Below, piece after piece: positions 44,658 to 54,632 of a stretch of 64,000 nt of DNA. The notes under the pieces are model-generated. The model did not search any database, had not been told where the DNA came from, and worked only from the letters and a program-made list of their open reading frames with translations. The position numbers and the translations under genes are program-made. The stretch spans positions 34,470 through 98,469 of the forward strand of contig NZ_JANGCE010000009.1 of assembly GCF_024462775.1 (NCBI RefSeq), in the 5' to 3' direction. Within the stretch, counting starts at the first letter, position 1; each line of letters starts with the position of its first letter. The stretch is from Butyricicoccus faecihominis. Its GTDB lineage: Bacteria > Bacillota > Clostridia > Oscillospirales > Butyricicoccaceae.

Positions 44658-45554
44658 ATGGAATTGATTACGGTGATTATACTGAGTTACGGTGAGAGTA
44701 GTCAGTATAAACAGACATTATTATCTGTCTTAGGGCAGGATTATCCCAATATTGAGCTAATAATATCAGATGATGCGTCAGAGACATTTGAGCAAGAAAG
44801 AATTCAAAAGTTTATAGAACAGAATCGTCGTGGTAACATTCAATCTGTTGTTGTCCGAAAAAATGCTAATAACGTTGGCATACCGCGTCATAATAATATA
44901 ACGGCTTCATTGGCACATGGTGAGTATATCAAGTTTATTGCAGATGGGGATCGCTTTGTTTCCTCAAAATCATTAAGAACGCTCCGGGACTTTGCTATTC
45001 TATTCGATGAGGACATTGTTACATCACCTTGTATTGTAACTGATGCTGAACATAAACATAATCTGTACATGTTTCCGTCTAAAAGTCGTATAAAAACAAT
45101 TAATTTGTCGCCAAACTTGTTTGAAGTATTAGCGTATTCAAATATTCTCAGTGCAGTAGGAATGTTATATAAACGAACTTTTTTTTGTGATGGCGGTTTT
45201 GATGAAAGCTACTATTACTTGGAAGATTGGCCAACTTGGCTGCGAGTTGCGCGAACTGGAAAGCGAATACCATGCTACGAAGCACCTATAATGCGCTATG
45301 CCCTTTCAGGAATTAGCAGTAAGGGAGGATCTGCATTTGAGTCTTCCCTACTGCGACCGGATATGATTTTATGTTACCACAAGGAAATATTTCCGTATTC
45401 CAAGCAACTATCAAAACGTACGATGAGAGCTGTTAATTATCAGTACAGATATCTTTGCGGAAAGCTACCAAAATGGTCAGAGTGGCGATTCGTACTAAAA
45501 CGAATCGTGAAAAGGACCATAAAAAAATTAATTTTTTGCAGGAGTGTTAAATGA
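44658..45554 (+). CDS. GT2 glycosyltransferase
   Basis: A 298-residue family-2 glycosyltransferase: VIILSYGESSQYKQTLLSVLGQDYPNIELIISDDAS covers the nucleotide-sugar binding fold and DDxS; IKFIADGDRF holds a D-x-D equivalent; SYYYLEDWPTWLRVARTG is the acceptor-site region. No membrane anchor. First of three related GT2 genes in tandem. Specificity cannot be predicted. Confidence 0.9.
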   Translation: MELITVIILSYGESSQYKQTLLSVLGQDYPNIELIISDDASETFEQERIQKFIEQNRRGNIQSVVVRKNANNVGIPRHNNITASLAHGEYIKFIADGDRFVSSKSLRTLRDFAILFDEDIVTSPCIVTDAEHKHNLYMFPSKSRIKTINLSPNLFEVLAYSNILSAVGMLYKRTFFCDGGFDESYYYLEDWPTWLRVARTGKRIPCYEAPIMRYALSGISSKGGSAFESSLLRPDMILCYHKEIFPYSKQLSKRTMRAVNYQYRYLCGKLPKWSEWRFVLKRIVKRTIKKLIFCRSVK

Positions 45555-46717
45555 ACAAGCCATTATTTTCGGTTGGTATTATTTCCTACAACCAAAAAGA
45601 ATATATTTTTGATTGTATCGATTCAATATTGAGGCAAAATTATCCCGCAATTGAATTAATTATTGCCGATGACCATAGCTATGATTTTGATATAAAGAAA
45701 ATAGAAACATATATTAAAACGAATTCCCGGTCAAATCTCGTGCGAGTTGAAGTATTCTCTAATTCTGAAAATATTGGAATCGTAAAAAATTGCAATAAAT
45801 GCATTGCGCATATGTCAGGGGTATATATTAAAACAATTGCTGCTGATGACGCTTTCTATAGTAATGACACGTTATCCAAAATGCAAAGATTGTTGGTTGA
45901 TCCGGAAAAGCCTATTATTTGCGCGCGCGCAAAAGCAATAACAAATGAAGGCAAACCAACACAGGACATATATCCTACAGACTATGATTTTACCCTAATT
46001 TCAGATATGACTACACAAGAGTTATACACATATATGATTACGCGTCCGTGGTGTCCGATTTTTGCACCCTGTGTCTTTATGACAAAATCTTTTTTTCAAA
46101 AAATGGGAGGCTATGACGAAAATTTTGTGTATACAGAAGACTGGCCATTTTGGATACATATTGTTCGATCGGGTTATCACATCACTTTTTCAAATGAAAT
46201 AACAATTCGTTATCGTTACGGGGGAATTTCAAATCAAAGCACAAACGAATTTGCGGTGAACCATCTACGTGCAAGGCACTATTTGGAATGCGCGCAAATA
46301 TTAGAAAAAGAGATACCTTATCTTAAAAAGCATGGAACATATAATCAGGTTCTTAGGTGTAAATATAGCGCTAAGGCGATAAAAATGCGCCGGGAGCTTG
46401 AATTCTTCTGGTCAACAGCTAGCTTCAAACATAAATTGATTTTTAGAATTAAAATGGCCCCAACCTTATTATATATAAAGTTAATGTCTGCGATTACGCA
46501 CCATTCACGCTTTCATATAAAACAGGAGTGCTTGGCTCTATGTGTGCTTGGTGTGTTGTACAAAGCACCGATACAGTCGTGTCAGTGGGATCAACAAGGG
46601 AAATGGCTGGCAGCAGCTATTTTGCTTTTAGCGATATTAGTGATTATAAAAATAGTAGCTAATGCAGTACTTTCCTTATTATCTATGCGCGCTAAAATCA
46701 AAACCTGCTTACGATGA
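45551..46717 (+). CDS. GT2 glycosyltransferase with C-terminal membrane segment
   Basis: A 388-residue GT2 enzyme: VGIISYNQKEYIFDCIDSILRQNYPAIELIIADDHS; KTIAADDAF; VYTEDWPFWIHIVRSGY. A C-terminal hydrophobic helix (about residues 350-375) would tether it to the membrane. It overlaps the preceding gene by 4 bp and belongs to the same paralogous trio. Confidence 0.9.
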   Translation: MNKPLFSVGIISYNQKEYIFDCIDSILRQNYPAIELIIADDHSYDFDIKKIETYIKTNSRSNLVRVEVFSNSENIGIVKNCNKCIAHMSGVYIKTIAADDAFYSNDTLSKMQRLLVDPEKPIICARAKAITNEGKPTQDIYPTDYDFTLISDMTTQELYTYMITRPWCPIFAPCVFMTKSFFQKMGGYDENFVYTEDWPFWIHIVRSGYHITFSNEITIRYRYGGISNQSTNEFAVNHLRARHYLECAQILEKEIPYLKKHGTYNQVLRCKYSAKAIKMRRELEFFWSTASFKHKLIFRIKMAPTLLYIKLMSAITHHSRFHIKQECLALCVLGVLYKAPIQSCQWDQQGKWLAAAILLLAILVIIKIVANAVLSLLSMRAKIKTCLR

Positions 46718-46731
46718 AGGTGAGGGTAAAA

Positions 46732-47925
46732 ATGACGTCACTGGTAACTATTGTCGTATTATGTTATAAAAATTTTAAATATATTTATCAAACGTTAGAT
46801 TCTGTATTCGCACAGGATTATGAAAACATAGAACTGATTATTTCTGATGATGGCTCTGCCGACTTTCCGGAGGAAAGAATACGAACATATGTTGAGCGAC
46901 ATTGTACACCACAAATAATATCTTGGAAAATTAATCGCAATGAAAAGAATGTAGGAACTGTTAAACATTTAAATATTGTCTCCAGAATGGCACGAGGAGA
47001 GTACTTTATAAGCGTCTCTGCGGACGATATGATAGATCACGAAGACGTAATTTCCAGATGTGTTAAAAAATTGTCATCCAAGTCTGAAGCCGATATTTTA
47101 ATGACGCAGACAGCTATGTATGATGAAAAAATGAAACATATACTTTACTATTTTGTGCAACCTCATATCCGGGATATATTGCTGCATCAACAAACTAGTA
47201 ATGCATTATATAATGAATTGGTGCAGCATCCATACCTTCCATCTGTGAGCACCTTTTTTTCACACACATTTTTCGAAAAATATGGATATTTTGATGAAAG
47301 CTATGATTTAATTGAAGACTGGTCCTTACACTTGAAGCTGGCAAGAAAACATGTTCCGATAATGTATTGTGATTTTGTGTCTATACGACATAGAAGCGGT
47401 GGTATTAGTCATGGCAATTCAACTGGGAATAGTCAAAGCTATAAACGATATTTACAGGATTTACAGAAAACCTATTGTAGAGAAATTCAGCCGTACTTAA
47501 ATCAGGTGACCCCAGAGATAAGAGAGCAGGTGCGACATAAACATCATTTGGATTCAGCATGGATTGATTGGCAAACCAAATACAAAGGACATGGCATAAA
47601 AGGCTTGTTTCTTTACCTGATTCATAATTTTGATATTGAGGTCTATAAACACATACCTGATATTTATTATAAAGCGAAAGGAAAACAGTGGATTCCACTA
47701 ATTGTAGGATTAATCCTGAGTTGTTTTGGAGGATGGTTTGCCTCTATTCTTGGGGAGAGCAGCGTATTATTGTTTTCTTATGATATGGGGATTACTGCAG
47801 CGTTTACAATAGTTTTATCTTTGTTTTCAAACTTACTTATAATAGGGGGACTTTTATTTTTGGTTCTATATTATCTTGCTGCGGCTTTTAGTATGGTAAT
47901 AGGAAATATGCAGCTCTATTTTTAA
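46732..47925 (+). CDS. GT2 glycosyltransferase with two C-terminal membrane segments
   Basis: A 397-residue GT2 enzyme: VTIVVLCYKNFKYIYQTLDSVFAQDYENIELIISDDGS; SVSADDMID; SYDLIEDWSLHLKLARKH. Two helices at about residues 320-345 and 350-390 anchor it. The ATG at 46732 follows AGGTGAGGG by a normal spacing; ATG 46714 overlapping the previous stop is the alternative. Third member of the tandem trio. Confidence 0.88.
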   Translation: MTSLVTIVVLCYKNFKYIYQTLDSVFAQDYENIELIISDDGSADFPEERIRTYVERHCTPQIISWKINRNEKNVGTVKHLNIVSRMARGEYFISVSADDMIDHEDVISRCVKKLSSKSEADILMTQTAMYDEKMKHILYYFVQPHIRDILLHQQTSNALYNELVQHPYLPSVSTFFSHTFFEKYGYFDESYDLIEDWSLHLKLARKHVPIMYCDFVSIRHRSGGISHGNSTGNSQSYKRYLQDLQKTYCREIQPYLNQVTPEIREQVRHKHHLDSAWIDWQTKYKGHGIKGLFLYLIHNFDIEVYKHIPDIYYKAKGKQWIPLIVGLILSCFGGWFASILGESSVLLFSYDMGITAAFTIVLSLFSNLLIIGGLLFLVLYYLAAAFSMVIGNMQLYF

Positions 47926-47976
47926 ATACAGAATGAAATTTAATGCACAAGAGGAAAGATTTAAGGAGTAAAAATC

Positions 47977-48552
47977 ATGAAACATAGTTTTTGCGCAGAG
48001 TATAAAAATTGTAGAATTCGCCCCGTACATTATGAAGATATAGAGTTGTTTCGTATATGGCGAAACAACGAAGCATTATCTAGATATTTAACTCCTGTGG
48101 GGGAAATTACGCGAGAGATGCAAGATGAATGGTACAGAAAAAATCAAAAAGATGAGGACATCGTTACTTTCGCGGTTGATGAGACCGAAAATTTTAATCG
48201 CATGATAGGGTCTGCATCGTTGTACAATTTCTCTGAAGGACAAGCGGAGATTGGGAAAACAATCATTGGAGATGATCAAGCTCGTGGGAAGTCCCTTGGA
48301 TTCTATAGTGAATTGATGGCTGTATATATTGGGTTTCAAAAATTGAATCTTGAGAGAATTATAGCAAGAATTCACGAAGACAATGTGGCTAGCATCAAGC
48401 GGTCTAAACGTTTGGGATATATAGTAACAGGGCAACATCCTTTTATCAGTGGTGGAAATGAATTGGAATTAACGACAACGAAAGCTCATTTTCAAGAAGT
48501 CCACCCTTACCTAAGTGAAATAAAAATTTTTGATGAACAAGTATGCATTTAA
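47977..48552 (+). CDS. GNAT acetyltransferase of the aminosugar pathway
   Basis: A 191-residue GNAT protein: IRPVHYEDIELFRIWRNNEALSRYLTP at the N-terminus, EIGKTIIGDDQARGKSLGFYSELMAVY (acetyl-CoA site) and LERIIARIHEDNVASIKRSKRLGY at the C-terminal motif. Located next to the isomerase and aminotransferase of a 3-amino-deoxysugar pathway, it is a good candidate for the N-acetylation step (as in WecD and PseH, also GNAT enzymes). AAGGAG precedes the ATG. Confidence 0.85.
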   Translation: MKHSFCAEYKNCRIRPVHYEDIELFRIWRNNEALSRYLTPVGEITREMQDEWYRKNQKDEDIVTFAVDETENFNRMIGSASLYNFSEGQAEIGKTIIGDDQARGKSLGFYSELMAVYIGFQKLNLERIIARIHEDNVASIKRSKRLGYIVTGQHPFISGGNELELTTTKAHFQEVHPYLSEIKIFDEQVCI

Positions 48553-48594
48553 ATCAATAAGACACCCAAGCATTTTGGGAAGGGGTGACTAATA

Positions 48595-49017
48595 ATGAAT
48601 ATCAAAATGATCCGCTTTAAAAAAATAGGTAATGACGTCGGGCATCTTACCCCTGTTGAAGGTGAGTTGGATATTCCATTTTCCATTCGCCGCGTATATT
48701 ACATAACCTGTGTCCCCAATGGTGTAACTCGAGGTTTCCATTCGCATCGATCGCTTGAACAAGTATTGATCTGTCTAAGCGGTAGCGTAAAGGTTAGAGT
48801 GCAAACACCTTTCGAAGAACAAGTGATCCAATTAGGCGATTCTGCAGAAGGCCTTTATATAGGACATATGGTGTGGAGAGAAATGTTTGATTTTTCTGAA
48901 GGAACGGTGCTGATGGTATTAGCGAGCGAACATTACAGCGAGTCGGATTATATTCGAGATTACAAAATATATGAAAAGGAAGCTGTTGCCTATTTTGATG
49001 ACAAAGGAGGAGAATGA
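48595..49017 (+). CDS. fdtA: dTDP-4-dehydro-6-deoxyglucose 3,4-ketoisomerase (FdtA/QdtA-like cupin)
   Basis: A 140-residue RmlC-like cupin: [38 protein letters not shown] contains the paired active-site histidines (F-H-S-H) and the cupin fold, and [29 protein letters not shown] completes it. Enzymes of this family move the keto group from C4 to C3 of the RmlB product. FdtA-type gives the galacto, QdtA-type the gluco configuration; which applies here cannot be decided. Confidence 0.87.
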   Translation: MNIKMIRFKKIGNDVGHLTPVEGELDIPFSIRRVYYITCVPNGVTRGFHSHRSLEQVLICLSGSVKVRVQTPFEEQVIQLGDSAEGLYIGHMVWREMFDFSEGTVLMVLASEHYSESDYIRDYKIYEKEAVAYFDDKGGE

Positions 49018-50111
49018 TGAAAATTCCATTTGCTACATTCGAGCGTATGCATGCTACGATCAAACAAAAGATAATGGGAGCATTTGAATCATGCTATGAC
49101 AAAGGATGGTTCATTCAGGGTGAAGAATATAAAAAATTTGAACAAGAATTTGCCGATTACTGCACTACAGCGTATGGAATCGGCGTTGGAAATGGTATGG
49201 ATGCTCTTTATCTGGGGTTAAGGGCGTTGGGTATTGGTCCTGGCGATGAGGTGATTGTTCCATCGCATACATTTATTGCAACAGCTCTAGCTGTAAAATA
49301 TGCAGGCGCAAAACCTGTGTTTTGCGAAGTTAGCCCAGAAACCTATACAATGAATCCGCGCTTCATAGAAAGTTGTATTACTAGTCACACGCACGCAATC
49401 ATCCCGGTGCATTTATATGGACAAGCATGTGATATGGATAAAATATGCGAAATTGCAAAAAAAAACAATTTGTTTATCGTAGAGGACTGTGCACAGGCGC
49501 ATGGAGCAATATACAAAGGGAAAAAGGTAGGCTCATTTGGTGACGTAGGAGCTTTTAGCTTTTATCCAGGGAAAAATCTTGGTGCCTTGGGCGATGCGGG
49601 AGCTATAACTACTTCAAATCAGGATATTGCGACAAAAATTAGAGCATTGGGATGCTATGGGTCGAGTAAAAAGTATATACACAGATACGCAGGAATAAAT
49701 TCAAGATTAGATGAATTGCAAGCAGCCTTTTTACGAATAAAGCTGCAATGTTTGGATGAATGGATATTGGAACGGCAAGCAATCACCAATAAATATTTGC
49801 AAGCAATTAATAACGAAAAAATTTTTCTTCCTCAAATAGGGGAAGCACGTAATCATGTTTGGCATTTATTCGTTATCCGTTGCAATGAACGTAATCGCTT
49901 GCAAATGCATTTGAAAGATAGAGGGATTGAAACAATGATCCATTATCCTATTCCCATGCATTTACAAAGGGCACTTTCTGATTTGGGGTTGCATAAGGGG
50001 GCATATCCTGTAGCGGAGCATTTGGCTGAAACTGTCTTATCGTTGCCACTTTATATCGGCATGACCGACGAAGAGATAAGCTATGTGGTAGATGCAATTA
50101 ATGCATTTTAG
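49014..50111 (+). CDS. fdtB: DegT/DnrJ/EryC1-family sugar 3-aminotransferase (FdtB/QdtB-like)
   Basis: A 365-residue PLP aminotransferase: [45 protein letters not shown] (PLP-binding Asp-x-x-Gln), [17 protein letters not shown] (PLP lysine), and a C-terminal [11 protein letters not shown]. It transfers an amino group from glutamate to C3 of the ketosugar made by the preceding enzyme. Overlaps that gene by 4 bp; start at 49014 or 49017. Confidence 0.92.
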   Translation: MMKIPFATFERMHATIKQKIMGAFESCYDKGWFIQGEEYKKFEQEFADYCTTAYGIGVGNGMDALYLGLRALGIGPGDEVIVPSHTFIATALAVKYAGAKPVFCEVSPETYTMNPRFIESCITSHTHAIIPVHLYGQACDMDKICEIAKKNNLFIVEDCAQAHGAIYKGKKVGSFGDVGAFSFYPGKNLGALGDAGAITTSNQDIATKIRALGCYGSSKKYIHRYAGINSRLDELQAAFLRIKLQCLDEWILERQAITNKYLQAINNEKIFLPQIGEARNHVWHLFVIRCNERNRLQMHLKDRGIETMIHYPIPMHLQRALSDLGLHKGAYPVAEHLAETVLSLPLYIGMTDEEISYVVDAINAF

Positions 50112-50123
50112 TGGGTTTAAAAA

Positions 50124-51173
50124 ATGAATAAAGACAAATTATATCGCATTGCAGGAATTAATATTGCTTGTGCATTTTTGGTTTTTTTATTTAACTGTCA
50201 TATCCACTTGCATGTCCACTACTTCATTCTAACTTCCTTTATTAGTAAAGGCGCAACAGCAATGACAGGCTTCTTCATGGTTAGCGGATTTGTTTTGTTT
50301 CGACTTTACAGCAAAACTGATTTTACAGAGCAAGGGACTTCTGTGTTATTTTATAAAAATAGGATATTTTCTTTTTATCCGCTCTATTTGGCCGTCTATT
50401 TACTTTACTTAGTGTTTTTTAATTGGAATACACTATTTGAAAATCTCATGCTTGCTCCAATCGAATTGATATTGCTCCAATCTTTTTTCGACTCTCTTTT
50501 CCCCATGCTTCATAATGGAGGAACGTGGTTTTTATCCTGCCTACTATTTTGTTTCATAGTATTCCCTTTTTTACAAGAAACAATTAAGCGACTTCGTAAA
50601 TACTTAAGCTCAATTATATGCCTACTAATAGGCGGTTCGATTTTATTCCCATTTATTGTATCTGGGTTGGGATTAGGATCGATTTTTTCGTCACCGTTTA
50701 TGCGACTTGTAGAATTTAGCATAGGTATGATAATCGCAGCAACATATGGTGGTAGCTCTAGAGGTAATTTTGGAATTAAACTATTTATGCTTGCCTTGAC
50801 TTACATTGTAGGGGTCACGTTGTTAAATAAAATTTCAATCTTTACAAATGATTATCCACTATATAACATTATATCCATACCAATATTTGCACTATCCTTA
50901 TTTTGGGCGGACTCTTGCGGTCCATGTTCGCTAGATATAATCTTGAAAAGTCGATTTGTCACCTTATTAAATAAAGCTCTAATTTCATTTTACATGGCAC
51001 AAATTTTTACATTTCCGATTGTAAATGGACTTTCCCAAAATTTTCAGAAACACACTAACTGGATAAACTTGGGGGGCGCGCTTGCAATTAATGTTTTAAT
51101 AGCTTTTGTGTTTTATTATGGTATAGAAAAACCAGCTCGAAAATACTTGCATAGCAAGTATATTACTGGTTAA
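50124..51173 (+). CDS. Acyltransferase-3 family membrane protein
   Basis: A 349-residue protein with ten predicted helices, related to acyltransferase-3/OafA-type membrane O-acyltransferases (ISKGATAMTGFFMVSGFVLFRLYSK; FYKNRIFSFYPLYLAVYLLYLV; NGGTWFLSCLLFCFIVFPFL). The family's usual N-terminal RxxxxxxVxxxH is only approximated by AFLVFLFNCHIHLH. It would O-acetylate the glycan. Last gene of the AT-rich island. Confidence 0.83.
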   Translation: MNKDKLYRIAGINIACAFLVFLFNCHIHLHVHYFILTSFISKGATAMTGFFMVSGFVLFRLYSKTDFTEQGTSVLFYKNRIFSFYPLYLAVYLLYLVFFNWNTLFENLMLAPIELILLQSFFDSLFPMLHNGGTWFLSCLLFCFIVFPFLQETIKRLRKYLSSIICLLIGGSILFPFIVSGLGLGSIFSSPFMRLVEFSIGMIIAATYGGSSRGNFGIKLFMLALTYIVGVTLLNKISIFTNDYPLYNIISIPIFALSLFWADSCGPCSLDIILKSRFVTLLNKALISFYMAQIFTFPIVNGLSQNFQKHTNWINLGGALAINVLIAFVFYYGIEKPARKYLHSKYITG

Positions 51174-51183
51174 AAATTTTGTG

Positions 51184-51756
51184 CTATTTCAGTTGTTCCG
51201 GAGAGCCTTGGAACATTATTGCCTCCATCCCGTACTCCTTCGCCGCCTTTACGTTTTCCGGCATGTCGTCGATAAAGAAGCATTCCTCGGGAACTAAATC
51301 AAACTTTTCGCAGAGCCGTGCGTAGATTTTGGGGTCGGGTTTGGCAAGATGCTCGTTAGAGGAGACTAATATGCCATCCATCAGCTCGAATACGGGATAT
51401 TGCGGGGCGATCTGCCAGAAGCGAGGGCTGAAATTGCTGAGCACATAGGTATGATAGCCGCGCGCGCGGAGCGCGGGGACAAGGGCGGCGGTCTCCTCGA
51501 TCAGGGACAGGCATTCGGGCCAGCGGCCAAAGGCAAGAGCAATATCGCTGGCAAGTTCGGGATGCGCCGCGGTGAAGCGGGCAAGTGCTTCTTCGTCCGT
51601 AAGCGCGCCCGAATCCAGCATCGGCCATTCGGGACCAGCAAAAATGATTGGATAAAGTGCTTCCGCGCGTTCCGGTTCAAACAGCGTATGCAGCCATTTG
51701 AGGGGCTCGAAACGCAGCAAAACCTGCCCTACATCAAATATGATATTGCGGATCAT
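51184..51756 (-). CDS. HAD-superfamily phosphatase (YihX-like)
   Basis: A 190-residue HAD hydrolase: NIIFDVGQVLLRFEP (motif I with the variant D-V-G), YVLSNFSPRFWQ (motif II), KPDPKIYARL (motif III lysine), CFFIDDMPENVKAAKEYGM (motif IV). The C1-type helical cap and length fit YihX/sugar-phosphate phosphatases. GC content matches the backbone, so it lies outside the AT-rich island. The region between its start and the preceding sugar transferase is short. Confidence 0.9.
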   Translation of the reverse strand: MIRNIIFDVGQVLLRFEPLKWLHTLFEPERAEALYPIIFAGPEWPMLDSGALTDEEALARFTAAHPELASDIALAFGRWPECLSLIEETAALVPALRARGYHTYVLSNFSPRFWQIAPQYPVFELMDGILVSSNEHLAKPDPKIYARLCEKFDLVPEECFFIDDMPENVKAAKEYGMEAIMFQGSPEQLK

Positions 51757-51786
51757 GCGTGCTCTCCTTTCTGGGGGGCAATTTTT

Positions 51787-53163
51787 TTACAATTTTTCTG
51801 AATTGACCACACGAGACAGTGTCATAAGCAGGATCTTTACATCAAACAGCAACGACCAATTTTCGATGTAATAAATATCATGCTCAATGCGCGCTTGGAT
51901 CGAAGTGTCGCCACGGTAGCCGTTCACCTGTGCCCAGCCGGTAATACCGGGGCGTACCTGATGCTTGACCATATAAAGCGGCACGCTTTCTTTAAACTGA
52001 TTGACGAAATAGGGCAGCTCGGGCCGTGGACCGATGAGGCTCATATCGCCTTTTAGCACGTTGAAAAACTGCGGTAACTCGTCAATGGAAAATTTGCGCA
52101 GAAAAGCGCCGAACTTGGTCTTGCGGGGATCAACATCACGGCTCCAGCCGGTCGTCTGCTTCGCGTTGACGCGCATGGAACGAAACTTATACATTTGAAA
52201 CGGTTCTTTGCCGCGGCCCACGCGTTCCTGCTTAAAAATAATCGGCCCGGGCGAGGTCAGCTTGACGCCGATTGCAGCGATCAGCATAAGCGGCGACGTT
52301 AAAACGATGAGGACCAGTGAACCAACGATATCGACCGTACGCTTCAAAAACGCATTGCCGATATTATCAAGCGGAATGTGGCGCAGGTTGACGAGCGAAA
52401 CGCCGCCGATCTCGTCGATCACCGGATGCGCAGGCATAAATTTCGTGTAAAATGGGATCAGCGACACCTTGACGCCGTCTTTTTCGCACGAAGCGATGAT
52501 TTTTGCCAAATAAGGATAGTCGTCCGCCTCGAGCGCAACAACGACTTCGTCCGGCTTCAGGCGGGTCAGAGTGGAAGGGAGGGCTTCGTATCCCCCTCGG
52601 TAAGGGAGACCGGAAAGCTTGTCGTGCCGGGCGATATAACCGTTTACTTCAAAGCCTAGATCGCGGTTCTGCGCGAGTGCGTCCAGATACCCCTGCGCCA
52701 GTTCGCCCGAACCGACCAGCAATACATGCTTTAAGTTATACCCCTTTTTTCGGTAAAACCGCAGCATGCGGCGCATGAGCCAGCGCTTAGCGGTGACCGA
52801 AATCGTGCTGATGACAAAGAACACGATCAGCACCCAACGGGAAGGATGCATTTTATTTAAAATAAAGAAGGCGGCCATCAGCACACCCGCGCCAAGAAAG
52901 TTCGCGCGCAGCAGCAGACTGAACTCTGAAATAAAGTTTTTGGAGCGGAATGATTCATAAAGGCCGAACAAGCCATATAACAGCAAAAATAGTGGCAGAG
53001 CTATCAAAATGGCGCAAACATAAAAGGATAGCCCCAGATGTCCCGGCTCGCCATGGAAAAAATAGAAACGGATAAAGTAAGCGAGCATCATGGACAAAAT
53101 GAGCATTAAGCCGTCAGTAACGCCGTTTAAGCGGTTAAGCAGCGTTTGATTTTCTTTAACCAA
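51787..53163 (-). CDS. Undecaprenyl-phosphate sugar-1-phosphate transferase (WbaP/EpsE-like)
   Basis: A 458-residue polyprenyl glycosylphosphotransferase. TTG at 53163-53161 is the start because GGGGGAGG lies 7 nt upstream; an ATG-started longer frame has no good site. Five N-terminal helices, a CoA-binding/PgpB-like central domain ([17 protein letters not shown]), then the bacterial sugar transferase domain: [81 protein letters not shown]. It starts glycan assembly on undecaprenyl phosphate. Confidence 0.93.
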   Translation of the reverse strand: MVKENQTLLNRLNGVTDGLMLILSMMLAYFIRFYFFHGEPGHLGLSFYVCAILIALPLFLLLYGLFGLYESFRSKNFISEFSLLLRANFLGAGVLMAAFFILNKMHPSRWVLIVFFVISTISVTAKRWLMRRMLRFYRKKGYNLKHVLLVGSGELAQGYLDALAQNRDLGFEVNGYIARHDKLSGLPYRGGYEALPSTLTRLKPDEVVVALEADDYPYLAKIIASCEKDGVKVSLIPFYTKFMPAHPVIDEIGGVSLVNLRHIPLDNIGNAFLKRTVDIVGSLVLIVLTSPLMLIAAIGVKLTSPGPIIFKQERVGRGKEPFQMYKFRSMRVNAKQTTGWSRDVDPRKTKFGAFLRKFSIDELPQFFNVLKGDMSLIGPRPELPYFVNQFKESVPLYMVKHQVRPGITGWAQVNGYRGDTSIQARIEHDIYYIENWSLLFDVKILLMTLSRVVNSEKL

Positions 53164-53341
53164 GGCGAATCCTCCCCCTGAAAGGCTTTTTGTATTCGAT
53201 ACCCAGTATAACATAATCTGTCGAAAACAGCCATAGCAAATTGGGGAAACCCTGCCTTGACACAGGAGAAACGATGCGATAAGATACTTACATATGAAAT
53301 TAAAGCGATAAAGTGCAAAAAAAGGAGGTCGTTCGGTTTCT

Positions 53342-54466
53342 GTGAAAAAAAAAGTATTGTATACGGCTTCCACTTTTGGACATTTAGCCACCTTCCACCA
53401 GCCCTATATGCGCTGGTTTGCTGAGCAGGGCTATGAGGTTCACGCTGCGGCGGGGGGCGAAAAAAAAACGCTGGCTGGCGTCAGTCGATTGATCGAGCTG
53501 CCGTTTGAAAAAAAGATGACCGCACCCGCTAATTTTCGCGCTGCCGGTATATTGGCGCGATTGATGCGAGAAGAGGGGTATGCACTGGTCAGCACACACA
53601 CCGCTCTTGCCGCGTTTTTTACCCGCTTGGCATTGCGCCGCGCGGGCAAGAGCGATACCGTAATGATGAATACCTCGCACGGCTATCTGTTCGACGCGGA
53701 GACAGCTGGCGCGAAGCGCTGGCTGCTTTTGGGCGCTGAGCGGCTGTGCGCGCCTGTGACCGACTATGTGCTGACCATGAACCGGCAGGATGAAAGGATC
53801 GCAAGGCAATACCATTTAGGCAAAGCGATCGTGCAAACACCCGGCATGGGGGTGGATTTTTCCCGATTCGCGCCAGCGAACGCAGAGCAGCGAAGCGCGG
53901 CTCGCAAGGCGTTCGGTTTTTCCGCGGAACAAGTGATATTGGTATATCCCGCTGAGTTTTCCGGGCGAAAAAATCAACGGATGCTGATCGAGGCGCTGCC
54001 TTCCTTGCCGGAGAACGTCGGTTTGCTGCTGCCGGGCCGGGGGGAACTGCTGGAAGCCTGCGTTTCGCTTGCCGCAGAACTGGGCGTGAGCGGGCGGGTT
54101 GTATGTCCGGGGTTTATGTCCGATGTGGAAATGTGCTATCACGCTGCCGATCTCGCTGTTTCCGCAAGCAGAATAGAAGGGCTGCCTTTTAATCTCATGG
54201 AAGCGATGCACTGTGCCCTGCCGGTTGTGGCCAGTCGGATCAAGGGGCACGAGGACTTGGTCATAGACGGTGAAAACGGCCGGCTCTTTCCTTATAATAA
54301 TAAGGAAGCATTTGTGCAGGCGGTTTGTTCTTTGCTCAGTGTGCAGCAACGCGCGGCGATGGGACAAGCCGCAAGGCGTTCGGTAGAATGCTATGGTTTG
54401 CCTACGGTTTACCCCAAGTTGATCGAAATATACGGCAGCGCGCTTGCGGGGCATTCTTCACAGTAG
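53342..54466 (+). CDS. GT4 glycosyltransferase (EpsD-like)
   Basis: A 374-residue GT-B fold enzyme. VLYTASTFGHLATFHQPYMRWFAEQGYEVHAAAGG is the N-terminal acceptor domain; YPAEFSGRKNQRMLIEALPSLP and VSASRIEGLPFNLMEAMHCALPVVASRIKGHEDLVIDGENGRLF form the C-terminal nucleotide-sugar domain with the E-x7-E motif (E-G-...-E-A). Starts with GTG; GGAGG is 13 nt upstream, somewhat far. Confidence 0.9.
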   Translation: MKKKVLYTASTFGHLATFHQPYMRWFAEQGYEVHAAAGGEKKTLAGVSRLIELPFEKKMTAPANFRAAGILARLMREEGYALVSTHTALAAFFTRLALRRAGKSDTVMMNTSHGYLFDAETAGAKRWLLLGAERLCAPVTDYVLTMNRQDERIARQYHLGKAIVQTPGMGVDFSRFAPANAEQRSAARKAFGFSAEQVILVYPAEFSGRKNQRMLIEALPSLPENVGLLLPGRGELLEACVSLAAELGVSGRVVCPGFMSDVEMCYHAADLAVSASRIEGLPFNLMEAMHCALPVVASRIKGHEDLVIDGENGRLFPYNNKEAFVQAVCSLLSVQQRAAMGQAARRSVECYGLPTVYPKLIEIYGSALAGHSSQ

Positions 54467-54488
54467 GCTTTGCACGATTGGATAAAAT

Positions 54489-54560
54489 ATGGTACAATAA
54501 CCGCAGTGCGGCTAAAGGCACTGCATGGAAACAATGGTACTGCCAGCGGCGCTTGACACA
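54489..54560 (+). repeat. Degenerate copy of the promoter-bearing palindromic repeat
   Basis: ATGGTACAATAACCGCAGTGCGG and, 44 bp on, ATGGTACTGCCAGCGGCGCTT resemble the GTGGTATAATAGCCGC...ATACCATCAGCGGCGCTT organisation at 5639 and 37611. The TGG-TACAAT box is a candidate -10 for the O-antigen ligase gene. No unit is complete. Confidence 0.5.
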
Positions 54561-54632
54561 GGAGAAAATCTTAAGCGTTGCGGCAGTGCTATCATGAAGG
54601 ACGTATCAATTCTTTCTGGAGGTAATCAAGAT

